DNA from: Podospora comata
Lineage: Eukaryota; Ascomycota; Sordariomycetes; Sordariales; Podosporaceae
DNA length: 64,000 bases
Assembly: GCA_017354895.1 (NCBI GenBank)
Contig: CP071499.1
Span: forward strand, 806,001-870,000
Reading direction: 5' to 3'
The notes beneath the pieces are model-generated. The model did no database searches, had not been told where the DNA came from, and saw nothing but the letters and a program-made list of their open reading frames with translations. Below are positions 53,864 to 64,000 of this stretch, in pieces (position 1 is the first letter of the stretch; the number at the start of each line of letters is the position of its first letter). A program made the translations under genes and the position numbers.

Positions 53864-55501
53864 ATGGCTCCCATGGCTCCTCCGCCAGCAATTGACTTGC
53901 GTTCTCAGGTTATTGGTACGTTTACTCACCGCTATATGTCCTACATCGAAGCCAAGCTGTTCCCTGCAGGTTTGTCAGTCTCAGCCACTAATATGGTCTC
54001 CCCAGAAAACTGCAAGTTCTTCAGTCGTCAGGATGCGGACATCTCGTTGGTCACGGCACTGGAACCTCTGGGCAAGTTCAAGGTCCTGGTCCTGAGAGCC
54101 GAGCAGGGCGAGCGGGAGGTCCTCATGTCCGAACTCGCACCTTCTCTCCAAGAGGCCATCCACGGCCTTCACGTCAAGTCTGCCACGGCTGTGCAGAACT
54201 ACATATCTACCAATGGATACGTCTTTGCCGCCAGCCTCAAGAAGAAGCGGAGCCTCAAGCTCTCGAGTGACGACAGCGAGGACGGAAGCGACAGCGACAC
54301 TGCCTCTGTTTCTTCGACTGTGACGGTTGACCAGTCCCCTTCCACCACCTACGAGGAGGAGTCCTTCTCAGACAACGAGACCGTCTCCGTCACCTCGACT
54401 GGTCTGCTCAAGAAGCGCGCCAGGGGTAAACCAGCCAGGATTCCCAACCCATACACCCAAGCACCCCCCAAATCCCAACCCGCCCGCCGCTCTCGCTCCC
54501 GTTCCCGGTCCCCCGCCCGATCTCGCTCCCGCTCAAGGTCATCTGATGAATCCTCCGAAAACGAGCTCGACTCAGACGTGCCAACGGTTGTCCCCCTCGT
54601 CAACCGCCGCCCCCCTTTCTTCAACGGCAATGGGTTCTCCCAACGTGTGCGCTGCGTCCCGCCGCGCGGGTTCCAACCCATGATGGCTCCTCCCCCTCCC
54701 CCTCCCCCCCCAGGACCACCCAACCCCCAAGCAGGGCCGCCGTTGGGCTGGGTGATGGGACACCCCCATTCTTACATCACACCACCACCCCCTGCGGTCC
54801 CTACCACCAAACCTAACGCCCCTCCCCGCCCCAATGGTACCAATCCCACACCTCATCGACCTAGCGGTCCGCCCCAGCACGACATCCTCCTGCACATCCA
54901 CTGGCGCCACCACGGCGAGCAACGTACCCTCGAGCAAGCCCCCCTTTCCGTTCGTTCGCTCCAGGACACAGCCATCGCCTACGTCAGACGCTCTCCGGCG
55001 TCGTTCTCCAACGTGACAACGGCGGATAAATCCCCTGCTCGCCTCTGGCATTTACGGGCAACGGTTGTCAGCGTCCAGGTTGATGGGGAGGACTACGATT
55101 TGAGCAACTACCCCGGGGATGACCTGACACGGTTTATCTCTGCGTTGGGGCCGAAGGGGGTGGTGAGGTTCGAGGTTGAGGTTGTGTCGATGGGGAGTGA
55201 GGGTAACCAGGGACAACAGCAGGGGCAGGGGCAGGGGGGCAATTTGCCCGGGATTAGGGCTGTGATGGGGGGTGGGAAGAATGGGAATGGGAACGGGGGG
55301 ATGAATATGTGTTCGTGGCCTATGCCGATGGGGATGGGGATGCCGATGCCGATGCCGGGGGGGATGCCGATGCCGGGGGGGATGCCGATGCCGGGGGGGA
55401 TGCCGGTGATGCATATGGGTGCTGCTGCTCCGCCCCCTCCTCCCCCTCCTCCCCCTCCGCCGCCGCCGCCGAGTGCGGGGACTGGGCAGAGGGAGGAGTA
55501 G
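53864..55501 (+). CDS. Unrecognised protein with RS repeats, poly-Pro and MPMPGG repeats, 545 aa
   Basis: Single exon; ATG 53864 (AGCATGG) has the best context, though an in-frame ATG at 53795 would add 23 residues. I do not recognise the family. In order: an ordered-looking N-terminal region (IDLRSQVIGTFTHRYMSYIE to SATAVQNYISTNGYVFAASL, about residues 10-130); a Ser/Asp-rich acidic stretch; an RS segment (ARRSRSRSRSPARSRSRSRS) as in splicing or nuclear-speckle proteins; poly-Pro runs; a second ordered region near residues 340-445 (HDILLHIHWRHHGEQRTLEQ, ARLWHLRATVVSVQVDGEDY, LTRFISALGPKGVVRFEVEV); then a Gly/Gln tail, MPMPGG repeats and a final run of about 14 prolines. The tandem repeats (nt about 55319-55410 and 55431-55470) are likely length-variable. 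A nuclear RNA-related role is possible from the RS segment alone; this is weak. Confidence 0.65.
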   Translation: MAPMAPPPAIDLRSQVIGTFTHRYMSYIEAKLFPAGLSVSATNMVSPENCKFFSRQDADISLVTALEPLGKFKVLVLRAEQGEREVLMSELAPSLQEAIHGLHVKSATAVQNYISTNGYVFAASLKKKRSLKLSSDDSEDGSDSDTASVSSTVTVDQSPSTTYEEESFSDNETVSVTSTGLLKKRARGKPARIPNPYTQAPPKSQPARRSRSRSRSPARSRSRSRSSDESSENELDSDVPTVVPLVNRRPPFFNGNGFSQRVRCVPPRGFQPMMAPPPPPPPPGPPNPQAGPPLGWVMGHPHSYITPPPPAVPTTKPNAPPRPNGTNPTPHRPSGPPQHDILLHIHWRHHGEQRTLEQAPLSVRSLQDTAIAYVRRSPASFSNVTTADKSPARLWHLRATVVSVQVDGEDYDLSNYPGDDLTRFISALGPKGVVRFEVEVVSMGSEGNQGQQQGQGQGGNLPGIRAVMGGGKNGNGNGGMNMCSWPMPMGMGMPMPMPGGMPMPGGMPMPGGMPVMHMGAAAPPPPPPPPPPPPPPSAGTGQREE

Positions 55502-55737
55502 AGTAGGGCTGGGGATCATAGGATGTGATGATTGGGGGGAGGGGTGGGCGGATTGGGGAGTGGTTGTCTAGGGCGGATATGGCACAGCAGGACGGTAAGG
55601 CTACGGCCGAGATGTGGGCTGCTGCAAGACAAATGTCATGATATGCAGGTAAGGAACCGGACGTTTCTACTGTTGTTTTCTCTCTTGGGGTTTTTCCTTT
55701 GATGGTTTGGTTCTCGTGTCATGGTCATATGATGACC

Positions 55738-55757
55738 GTGTCATCAGCGCATGACAC
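55738..55757. terminator. Stem-loop in the 3' flank of the RS/poly-Pro gene
   Basis: GTGTCAT (55738-55744), 6-nt loop, ATGACAC (55751-55757): a perfect 7-bp stem. Just before it, GGTCAT-ATG-ATGACC (55723-55737) makes another small hairpin. They lie about 230 bp after the stop codon, in the likely 3' UTR. Whether they act in 3'-end formation or RNA stability is not known. Confidence 0.35.
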
Positions 55758-56801
55758 TAAACAAAAACACACTGGGAAAAAAAAACATGTATCTCTCCTT
55801 GGTTTAAGTGAGCGTCTTAGTTTCTGTGGGGTTTTCTGGCTTATCAACAACACGTTTTCTTTCTTGGTCTGTATTTCTTTTTGGGGCATGGGGTTACGGT
55901 ACGGTATAGGGTACGGTACGTTTGGGGGAGCAGGTTAAAAGGACTAGGGTAAGGAAGGGAAAAGGAAGCACTCCGAGATGTTTGTTACCACGTTTAATTT
56001 TCATTACTGTCTGTCTGGCGGTCATGACTGGAATTGTTACGAAACGCAACCACAACGAAACGCAGCTGTAGGTACCTAATGTTATCACACTGATGGAACA
56101 AACCTTCAGTAACCAGACTATCTGCTTCCCGCCCTATCTCCATGTGTTGGATATCATTAGCTCTTCCGGTCCCGTCATCTCGAGATGATCTACACACACC
56201 AATGCAAGGCAAAAATCATCACCACATTCATGCCCATATCCGCCTCTCGGCCGGGTACTCACTCCGCCCTACCTCCTACATCCCAGCCAATGTTTTGATC
56301 TTGGATGCTGTGTCAAAGTGACACAATAACGGGGTCTCTACTGCAGAAGAACAAGTTCGTCTCTCTCTGCGGGGGTAGCACTACATGATCAGTTTACAGC
56401 ATATTCAGGCGTGGCAACATGAGATATAAAGTGCTTCTAGAATAAAAATGTGAAGTGGCATGATTTGTAATTGTTGTACTGCAGGTGCTTTTTGAGAGAA
56501 AACACACCTACTTAGTCGCATACGGCTAATGTGTTGTGCTTACCTTACTTGCAGATGGTATGTTGGTGGTCACGGTGACGGGCAGGATGCCGTGCGAGTA
56601 CCGGTCAGTAGTGTAGATTTAATCTATTTGGTAGATCTGCGGGAGTAAAAGAAGTGAGGTTGAAATCCGGTTTGGTGTTTTAGTTTGGGGTTGCATGACA
56701 ACACTACCAACAAAATGATGAGACCTGTCCTGGTGGTTCGTCTTTGTCGAAGAACTAGGAGTTTCAAGGAGTCAAAGGGGATGGTACCTTCCTCCCATCT
56801 C

Positions 56802-56841
56802 TTCCACGGAGAAGTTATTCCAGGTTTGTTTCTCCGTGGAA
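56802..56841. other. Perfect 12-bp stem-loop in intergenic DNA
   Basis: TTCCACGGAGAA (56802-56813) and TTCTCCGTGGAA (56830-56841) are exact inverted copies separated by 16 nt. The site is far from both flanking genes. It could be a structured RNA, a protein-binding palindrome or a repeat remnant. Confidence 0.5.
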
Positions 56842-57123
56842 ACACCCAACCCGTCCCATCCATATATCGCGCAGATCAAAGGTATACAGGGCGAGACTCG
56901 AGGTAACCTCAAGCTTCCACCTCCACCTACCACAAAAGTCACGATATCTTCCTAAAATAATTGCCTGCCAGCAAAGCCTCACTCTGTTCACCTTTGGGCG
57001 TAGCTAGTGCAAGCTAGCCCGCCCTTCCGCCGATCAGGCTTGGTTTTGCCACCACTGTCATACCCTTCCGTCGTGACCTCGCAGAAGAAGACGCATATGA
57101 CACAGTACTATCTCTTAAACATG

Positions 57124-57152
57124 GTCCTCAATCAAGTCCTGTGATTGAGGAC
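57124..57152. other. Perfect 11-bp stem-loop in intergenic DNA
   Basis: GTCCTCAATCA (57124-57134), a 7-nt loop, and TGATTGAGGAC (57142-57152) form a tight hairpin. It lies about 280 bp right of the 12-bp stem-loop in the same noncoding gap. Confidence 0.5.
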
Positions 57153-58989
57153 TTTGCAAAAGTGCACATTCAGGGCGCACAGAAACCGTGTCTTGGCCAA
57201 AGGCTTTAACCCAGCTGCGGATCACGTCGACGAAGTGAGGTGATTCACAGAACTGGCGGTCTGGGTGTATTAGACCTATCATTCTTCGAGTTCATCACTC
57301 CTTCTATCGAATCCTATCAAGACGACGCAGAGCAGCATCAACACACCGCCCCAAAGCCGCCCTTTGTCACGAGGACACCAAAACGCCAAGACGTCGTGAT
57401 GGCTTCAACTTTCTCCCTACCAAGAAAACCAACAGCAAGGTACCCGCCCACATTTCTTCCCGTCTTAATAACAAGACCTAGCTTATCTACCGTCCCCCGA
57501 GAATACACTGCCGCCAACCAAGTGAGACACTCCTCGCCCTGCTACTACTACAACTACATGTCCCGTCTGTAGATCTATCACCTGCTTTCTTCAACAACCA
57601 AGCCGATAAAACTCGGGCAGCCAATATGCACGTTTAGGGGCGCCCACTCCCGAATGCACCCACACTCCCCGAACCTATACTCATCAGAGGTTGCAGGCGC
57701 CCATACGAACAACCCCTTGTTGGGAGACAGCGTTACCCGATGATCTGACCCTGTTTCTGCACGGTATCTTTCCCTTACACCACGCCCCTTTTATCTCTTC
57801 TTCCCAGTTTCTAGACGTTAATGTCATCCAAAAAAAGAAAGAAACCATGATTGCCCCTGCGTCCCCAGGTCGTCCAATGGTTTCCATGTTTGGCACCACC
57901 AACCACTTACACCAATTAGGTGCATCATTCATCACTTACACCATACATCGGGCACTTCACACCACTTAGACCTTTCACTTACACCACTCACTCACACCAT
58001 TCTTCCACCTTTACCCGCACCACCAACAAAAGTACTTCCCACCATCACATCACCACAAATCTAACACAGCACAAAACCAATGTGCTCAATAGCTGTTATC
58101 CGATCTACGTAAAAATCTTCCCCTTCCATCACGCCCATGATTGTAACCCCATTCCTGGATTCTCCCACATAGCAGCCTCCCCAAAACCGGCAAGAATCTG
58201 CAACATTTCAAGGCTGACGGCAGCCTCGCGGGATGATCATCACACCCCAAACCAACGACTATCGTCTGAGCACGTCGTAGTAAAAAGAGAAAAAAAACAG
58301 AATGGAGACTGCAAACTACTGGGAATATGGGGCCTGAAAAAAACAGTGAAGAGTATTCTTCAAAAGTGCCTTGCCTAGTCAATAAGCGTTCGAAAACGGC
58401 TGACCATGACCACCAATGTCATACGGCAAGTCTATAAAACTGAGTTCCCTCTTCGGCGTTTTTCTCACCTTAATAAGAAAACATCCTTCCTATATTTGAA
58501 CAAGGGAACAAAATCTTCAGTATAACCAGCATATCTTCACACAGTCGGCGTCAACATCCCTTCTTCTCATTCATTAACACCAACTACCCATCACACCTAT
58601 CTATATCCACAGCCCCCATCCCCTTTAACAACCTTTAACCCCCATCTCCCAACACCGAAAAAACCATGGGAATCTTGCCACGTATAACCGCCAAACTTTC
58701 CAACTCTTCAAATACATCACGCCCCCCTTTCCCCATCTCTACAATCAAACAGTCATCATCCCTTTTATATGAAAATAAAAAACGCCGTCCAAGATATGCT
58801 GGCTGTGCTGCTTCCTCGCTTTTTGTTTGTAAAAATATGTGTGTCTCTGTATGACCGCCTCCCCCCACCCAACACCAGAAACCATCTTGTAAAAAAGAGA
58901 AGGAAAAAACCACGCTCCTATTAACCCCCCCCCCCTCTGCACTCCCCCACCAACCTGTCTTGTCCTTGTCCTTACTCTACCTCGCCCGC

Positions 58990-61900
58990 TCAGTAGATTC
59001 CCTGTGTTCTATATTGAAAGGTATCATAACTATTTTGGACCTTTCGTGTCAGTATATTATAGACGATTTAAGGGTGGCAGCAAAACTCACAGCCTTGTGT
59101 AATAACTCCCCAACGACTTCCCAATCAAATCCGTCTCAACAAACTGCTCCGCCTCATCCGCGCTCAGCTGCAGCTGAAACCTCTGCCTCAATGCCGCCGT
59201 GACCTGCGTGACGCCCGCTCCATAACAAGGCATCTTGCTCTCCCGCCCCATCATGCTGACCAGGTCGATGATATTATCCGCGGATCGTCGAAGAGCTATT
59301 GCCCACTTGTTAACATCACCTATCGTCACGATATCCCAATAGAAAACTCACCCTGAAAAGCCTGCTTGCAAAGCTTCTTAAAATCCTCATAATCAGCCGA
59401 CCCAACACCCCCCAGCACATCCACATACTCATACGTAAACTTGAACGGCGCCGCCTCAAACCCAACCGACCCCGGCGAGTTCGACAGCATGAACCCAAAG
59501 TCGATGTGAATAATGTGCCCCTCGTTGTCAATCAGCACGTTCCCGTTGTGCCTGTCCTTGAGCTGGAGCACATAAGAAATAACGCTGTACGCCGCCAGCG
59601 ATCTCTTGAAAGCGTCCACGCCAGCCTTGTACCCCTCGCTGTCAGGCTTGCCAAACACTTTCACAAAATGGTCCTTGAGCGTGGCGATCCTCCTCCTTGG
59701 GTTCTGCCCCGACTCGATCGACGCCATCGTCAGGCTGCGCTTGATGGAGTGAAGGGATACGCCGTTGGCAATCGTCTCGATCAAGCCAGATGATTCTCCC
59801 GTCACCAGGATCCGCATGAGCTTCACCCACACCGGCACCCCAGCATCCACCCAGATCTTGTGGCAGACTCGAATCAACTGGCACGCAAACGCCTCCTGCC
59901 TCAAGTCAGAGCCTGTCTTGATAATGACGCTCATAAGGTCCCAGTTCTTCATCCATCCGTACGGCGAAGACTTGCGGATCCGCTCCTTCTTCACCTCCCA
60001 CGCCTCTCCAAAGACCGCCGCACTGGGATCGTCACGGTCACCCTTGCGCTGAAGACCACCCGTCTTGATGTCATTTTCCATCCTGTCAATACCGGCATTG
60101 GCGTTGATATTTGCTGGTTCAGGACCGGCACTGCCTTCGTTTTCCATGTCTGTTGTTCCATTGGCGTTATTATTGCTGGCCGCAGCAGCGGAGCCCACCT
60201 CGCTCTTGGCTATGATGGTGTCAAACGTTGGTCCATGGCCGTCATCCAGATCAAAGCTCTGCTCCTCCAGACTCTGCATGCTTGCAATGATCTTGGCGCG
60301 GATGGCCGCTACTTCTTGTTTTGGACGCTTCCCGCTGGTTGCGTCCAGCTGGGCCAGCATCTGAGATGCCGTTCGCATATGAATAGCCAGTGCCGAAAAG
60401 TCAGGCTGATCGACAGAGTTGTTTCGCGGGTTGCTGATAGTCAAAGTACGGCTTCTAGCCGGAGGACTAGGTGACCCAGAGATACTAGTGTGGATAGAGT
60501 GTCGAGGCGTTGTCTTGTTGTCTACAGCCCCAGAAACAGCGATATTTGGGTTGCCAACCCGGAGCGATTGAGTTCTTGGCAATGGCGGTACAGGGCCAAA
60601 TAGATCGTCATCTGAGGGCTTGAGCATAGGCGAAGCCCCCAGATCTCCAGAAGCTGGCTCGAAAACGCTATCCACCACTGGCTCGGCCGGTGGTGTCCGG
60701 GAAACGGCAGGTATGCTAGGGGCATCAGATAAATCGAATATTCTTTTCCTCGTCCCCTGCTCGGCCAGTAGAGTCGTAAGCAGCCTCTGGTTATCCTGGG
60801 TGTCAGGATCAAAGGTAAAATCGTCCCTCAGAATTTCCACCATGAGTAGATACGGCACTTTTTCAGCACTGTTAAGAACTGTTGCCTCGGCCGGGTTCAA
60901 CCGGACTATTCTGTGGTGGCGGCTTTTCGATGGTGAGCCGTCTACTAGAGTAGGCGGGCACAACACTGGGATATCAACCTCGGCAGGCAAGTCCCTGGCG
61001 ATCAAGGCAAGCTCGGCGCGCAGAGCACTCAGACGAGCCGGCTTAGGCACAATCACCAAGCGGTTCGAGATATCCTCCAATGCTGTCAAGAAAGCTGTCT
61101 GGCAGCGAAAGTAGTTTTGTCTCAAGAGCCGTATTTTTTGCTCATTGGTCATCTCAGCTTGGTTCAGCATGGTCTTGACGCTGTGCGAATGTTTCCTAGA
61201 CATGTCGTGCGGTCGTAGGCCAGCTGTCAGGGGGGTGGTGGGTCTGGTAACGATACGAGGTCGAGAATCAGGTAGCGGTAAGGATGCCGAGCTGATGCGT
61301 GCTTCAAGGCTGAGATTTTCCAGACTTTCGACTGGAGCAGGCCGGCTTGGTTCTGGCAATGGTGCCTCTGCTACGCTCCCAGACGTACCGGGTCTTGACG
61401 GTTTGGTCCTGTGTTTTTTGGGCGAGTTGTTCTGGGAAGTGGGCTGAACCTTGACGTCTGGGGCGCTTGCTATGCGACTCTCCTTTGCGCGTTTGGACCT
61501 GCTACTCCCGGCCGTCACAGTATGCGCTCTAGCAGGCACATTCTTATTCTGAGTCTGAGGAGCAGCGGCGACTGGCTCGGCGATGCTTTCGATAACAGGG
61601 CGTGGTCTTCTCGCTTGCGCAACAGCAAGGGGTCCCGCCCAGCCAGGCAACATGGGCAAAGCAATGCTCGCCAACACGAAGCTCCCCAAGACAGTCACCG
61701 GCAGTGCATTTTCCACAATCTTTTCCTGTCTCCTAACGTCTGATACCCCAAACACTATGTGTTGTACCTTGTTGTAGACTCGGCGGCAAGTACTGAAAGC
61801 CTCGGTTTGCGGATTCGACGAGAGGTCATGGAGGTAAGTTTGAAACAACCAAAAGGTCTAGCCACGATGGTCAGTATACCGAGGTTTGCGGTGCATATGC

Positions 61901-62280
61901 CGAACCAAAGAACGAACCAGGAGCGCTGCTGTCACCGACTCCTCGCATAGGTCCAGGAGGAATTCCTCCAGAGCCATGGACTCATTGTCGACGCTTATAA
62001 TAAGATGGCACAGTTGCGGCAGGAAGAACTCGATGTCCTCGTAGGGAAATTGGCGAAGCTTGTTGCACAGCACATAGTGAATGCCTATGTGGTCGGCATA
62101 TCGTCTGCAGAGGTGGGAGGCAAGCGGTCAGCGGTCCGTGACTTTTTTGTATTTGTAACAGCTGTCCTATCCTATGCGCTGGACGCTAGGAGTAACATAC
62201 GAGAGGTACGACACCGAGAGGAAAGGATTCTGGTTAAAGACATCGCTCTCGAGGAACCGCTGAAGCAAGTCCCAAGACAT
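58990..62280 (-). CDS. PIK1: Phosphatidylinositol 4-kinase Pik1 (type III beta), 1005 aa
   Basis: Makes PI4P at the Golgi and nucleus and is essential for secretion. Five exons on the minus strand: 62280-62201, 62104-61918, 61857-59352, 59295-59091 and 59029-58990. The N-terminus MSWDLLQRFLESDVFNQNPF and the next exon (SRYADHIGIHYVLCNKLRQF, ESVTAALLTFWLFQTYLHDL) form the lipid-kinase-unique helical part. A long disordered linker follows (basic/Pro-rich, about residues 140-560). The kinase domain has ESSPYGWMKNWDL-like KSSPYGWMKNWDLMSVIIKT, the ATP/substrate segment GSDLRQEAFACQLI, catalytic LKDRHNGNVLI and activation-loop start HIIHIDFGFMLSNSPG. The C-terminus reads SLGSYYTRLYDTFQYRTQGI plus Tyr, the Pik1 hallmark. 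Intron 2 has a GTTCGT donor. The last exon encodes only 13 residues and had to be found by homology and splice sites. Confidence 0.95.
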
Positions 62281-63031
62281 TGGTTGGGTGGTGTGCGTGT
62301 GGTAGGTAAGGATGTTTGCGAAGGACCGGTTCGCGCGTTTACGGCGCGGGGGACGAACAGCGGGCAGCGGGCAGCGGGCCTGGCACTCGGGCAACACGGG
62401 GAAACGGGGCGGCGGCGGGCACTCGGTTCGGTGGCAGAGGACGAGACGAGATCAGACGGCGGGGAGACAGCATGCTCTGCTCTCGCTCAGTTAGAGTCGG
62501 GGTTTGACGTCACGTTGGGATAGAGGTATCAGTTGTAGCATGGCTGCCACACAAAAGAATAGGTAGCTAACTTGGCAAAAGATGGAGATGTCGGTGATGT
62601 CGAAGCTTTCCGACACGACGCTGAGGACAACCGATCCAAAAGCTCCATTTGGCCAATTCCAGGGGCTCCAGGGAGCTGCCCCACCTGCCGACGCTCCGGC
62701 TCGGCATTTTCCCTGCACCTTCTTTATACGGAGGCTCAACCTTCCCGATGAAGACGGGAGTCGAAAACATATAAAGGCTTTCCCGGCCGTTCTAAAACTA
62801 TAAACCGGGAGCATGGTTTCTATGAAATTTTCTTCTCGTTTAGTCTGGTTACTGCCTCCCTGAACACATCCACTATCGACAACCCCAACCCTAACTTTCA
62901 ATACTCTGTCTCTTACAGCAATCTATCTACGTCTACGTCACTGCTTCTCAAGGGGTGGGATCCATGGCTCGGCCTCTGCCGTATTCAACATTAAGAGTTA
63001 TTTACAATCATCCTTATATACAACAAATACG
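62281..63031. promoter_or_regulatory. PIK1 promoter/leader and 3' flank of the transporter
   Basis: 751 bp between the PIK1 start and the transporter 3' end (both on the minus strand). The part nearest PIK1 (62330-62440) is GC-rich; a CAACCCTAAC telobox-like motif lies near 62886. No coding sequence is supported. Confidence 0.4.
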
Positions 63032-64000
63032 TCAATGTATCACCACACCGACTGCCTCCTCGGACGTTGCCATTGGCCTTGTCTTTTTCTCTTCTTTTTT
63101 GGTCTGACTCTCTGTAATAACTGTTAGCTCATGTTCACTTCTCAAACAGTCCAGCCTCAAGCAACTCACCTTGTACTTCACTCTCTCGCTACCATCAGGC
63201 ATCTGGACAATCTCATGCTGGATATGGTATCCAAACGCGGGCAGCACCTTTGCCCAAATCAGCCAGTATGCCGTCCCGATCGCCAACAGACTCGTACCCA
63301 ACGTGGGTACGACGTAGTACGGCAATCTCTCCGTCGTGAACACCTGGTTCGGAATGAACGTCGCCGCCTGCACAAACAGCAACGACACCGTCCAGAAAAT
63401 CGTCAACAAGGGCGAGCTCCGGAAGGTAGTCCTCTGCTCCGCCCACCGCTCCGAGGGCGTAAAGTTCAGGTACACCAGCCCAACAGCAAGAAGGATCTTG
63501 ATCCAGTTCGAGCTGTACACGAAGACGTTGGTGACAAAGGTGTACACGTCTGACGTCTGCGAAGCAAGGATGAAGACTGTTGTCACAATCCAGTGGAGAA
63601 AGATGGCACCGGATGGAGCATTGAACGGCCAGTCACTCGCCCAGAACCGTGACCATGGCAAGACACCCTCTTTGGCCAACTCCTGCTTCACACGAGGCAT
63701 GGCGAACGACTGGGCAAACACGTTGCCCAGCGAGGAAAACCCGATAAACAACGGCAAAACCCTCTGAACGAAGACGCTTTTCCCCCAGACGTTTTCGAAA
63801 AACTGAGCAGCGACCACCACTCTCGAATTGGCCATCTGATCTTTCGTCATGGCAGAAAACTGATTCAACCGTGTTAGTCCCCCTTTTTGATACAAAACAA
63901 ACCAACAGGGAAATACTCACATAAGCAATATTCGCCAACACATACAACACCGTAACGATACTAATTGCAATGGGCGCCGCTCTCCTCAACGTGGTTGGCG
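63032..64000 (-). CDS. LAT/MUP1-like amino-acid permease (3' part, continues past right edge)
   Basis: APC-superfamily transporter, 3' end only. Exons seen on the minus strand: from beyond 64000 to 63921, 63859-63170, and a last exon starting near 63116. The first visible exon ends VTVLYVLANIAY and joins FSAMTKDQMANSRVVVAAQF. Then come IGFSSLGNVFAQSFAMPRVK with QELAKEGVLPWSRFWASDWP, the conserved loop of fungal L-type/methionine permeases (Mup1/Mup3), and further membrane segments (IFLHWIVTTVFILA, WIKILLAVGLVYLNF, LLTIFWTVSLLFVQAATFI, LGTSLLAIGTAYWLIWAKVL). The cytosolic tail is QHEIVQMPDGSERVKYK, then the last intron (GTGAGT, branch GCTAAC). Its acceptor is ambiguous, CAG at 63117 or GAG two bases later, giving different tails; the second keeps a Lys/Glu-rich tail ending AVGVVIH at 63032, the first ends at 63040. 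Substrate is inferred as methionine or another neutral amino acid. Confidence 0.85.

Larger units (their letters stand above)
55502..58989. other. 3.5-kb spacer between two convergent genes, with several hairpins
   Basis: No protein gene is supported; open frames here are short and random-like. The left end is the 3' flank of the RS/poly-Pro gene (with hairpin 55738-55757 and a GTACGGTACGG repeat near 55898). The middle contains two perfect stem-loops (56802-56841 and 57124-57152). The right end is AT/CCACC-rich with a run of 10 C near 58926 and leads into the 3' end of PIK1. The gap is much longer than 3' flanks need. Confidence 0.45.

Overview
The window is nuclear DNA of a filamentous ascomycete, most likely a sordariomycete close to Sordariales (Podospora/Chaetomium-type). 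This rests on genes split by short introns (about 50-70 nt, GTRNGT donors, CTAAC/CTGAC-like branch sites), pyrimidine-rich leaders, a class IIA cellobiose dehydrogenase with a C-terminal CBM1, a polyadenylated-type intron-containing histone H4, and fungal-only families (Nup82, SND2, mL60, DUF3605, Zn2Cys6). I see no transposase, retroelement, virus-like element, CRISPR array or rRNA. Exon coordinates were worked out by hand from splice motifs and conserved protein sequence.

Layout. 1-4 kb: ARL2 (minus, runs off the left edge) and, divergently, a GNAT-like protein with tryptophan-glycine repeats. 4-15 kb: an 11-kb stretch without a convincing gene, ending in the leader of a CRIB-domain (Cdc42/Rac effector-like) protein. 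18.5-23.5 kb: sorting nexin SNX41/ATG20 family and the mRNA guanylyltransferase CEG1, separated by a decayed foldback repeat; then an intron-bearing tRNA-Arg(UCG). 25.4-28 kb: cellobiose dehydrogenase. 28.6-36.7 kb: an unrecognised coiled-coil protein, a membrane-anchored prolyl 4-hydroxylase and a Zn2Cys6 regulator. 37.5-40.5 kb: CBR1, a DUF3605 protein and SND2. 41.9-52.4 kb: a dense housekeeping block with APC3/CDC27, histone H4, TRS20, mL60/MRPL31, CBP20 and NUP82. 53.9-55.5 kb: an RS/poly-Pro protein of unknown role. 55.5-59 kb: a gap with several strong hairpins. 59-62.3 kb: PI4-kinase PIK1. 63-64 kb: the 3' end of a methionine-permease-like (LAT) transporter that runs off the right edge.

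How the genes relate. There is no operon or obvious biosynthetic cluster. Themes recur: membrane traffic and ER/Golgi biology (ARL2, SNX41, SND2, TRS20, PIK1, CBR1, prolyl hydroxylase), mRNA cap biology (CEG1 makes the cap, CBP20 binds it), nuclear pore and cell cycle (NUP82, APC3, H4), and extracellular cellulose oxidation (CDH). Many are divergent pairs with a 0.4-0.9 kb shared promoter (ARL2/GNAT, CBR1/DUF3605, TRS20/MRPL31, CBP20/NUP82) or convergent pairs with tight 3' ends (DUF3605/SND2, 29 bp apart).

Most worth a second look: the WG/GW-rich GNAT-like protein, the 11-kb gene-poor interval, a 16-bp hairpin after NUP82 and other hairpins around 55.7-57.2 kb, the decayed foldback near 21.7 kb, a 17-nt coding exon in ARL2, a GC-AG intron in CBP20, two introns with the same unusual GTTCGT donor (one of them in frame and stop-free), and the intron-bearing tRNA.
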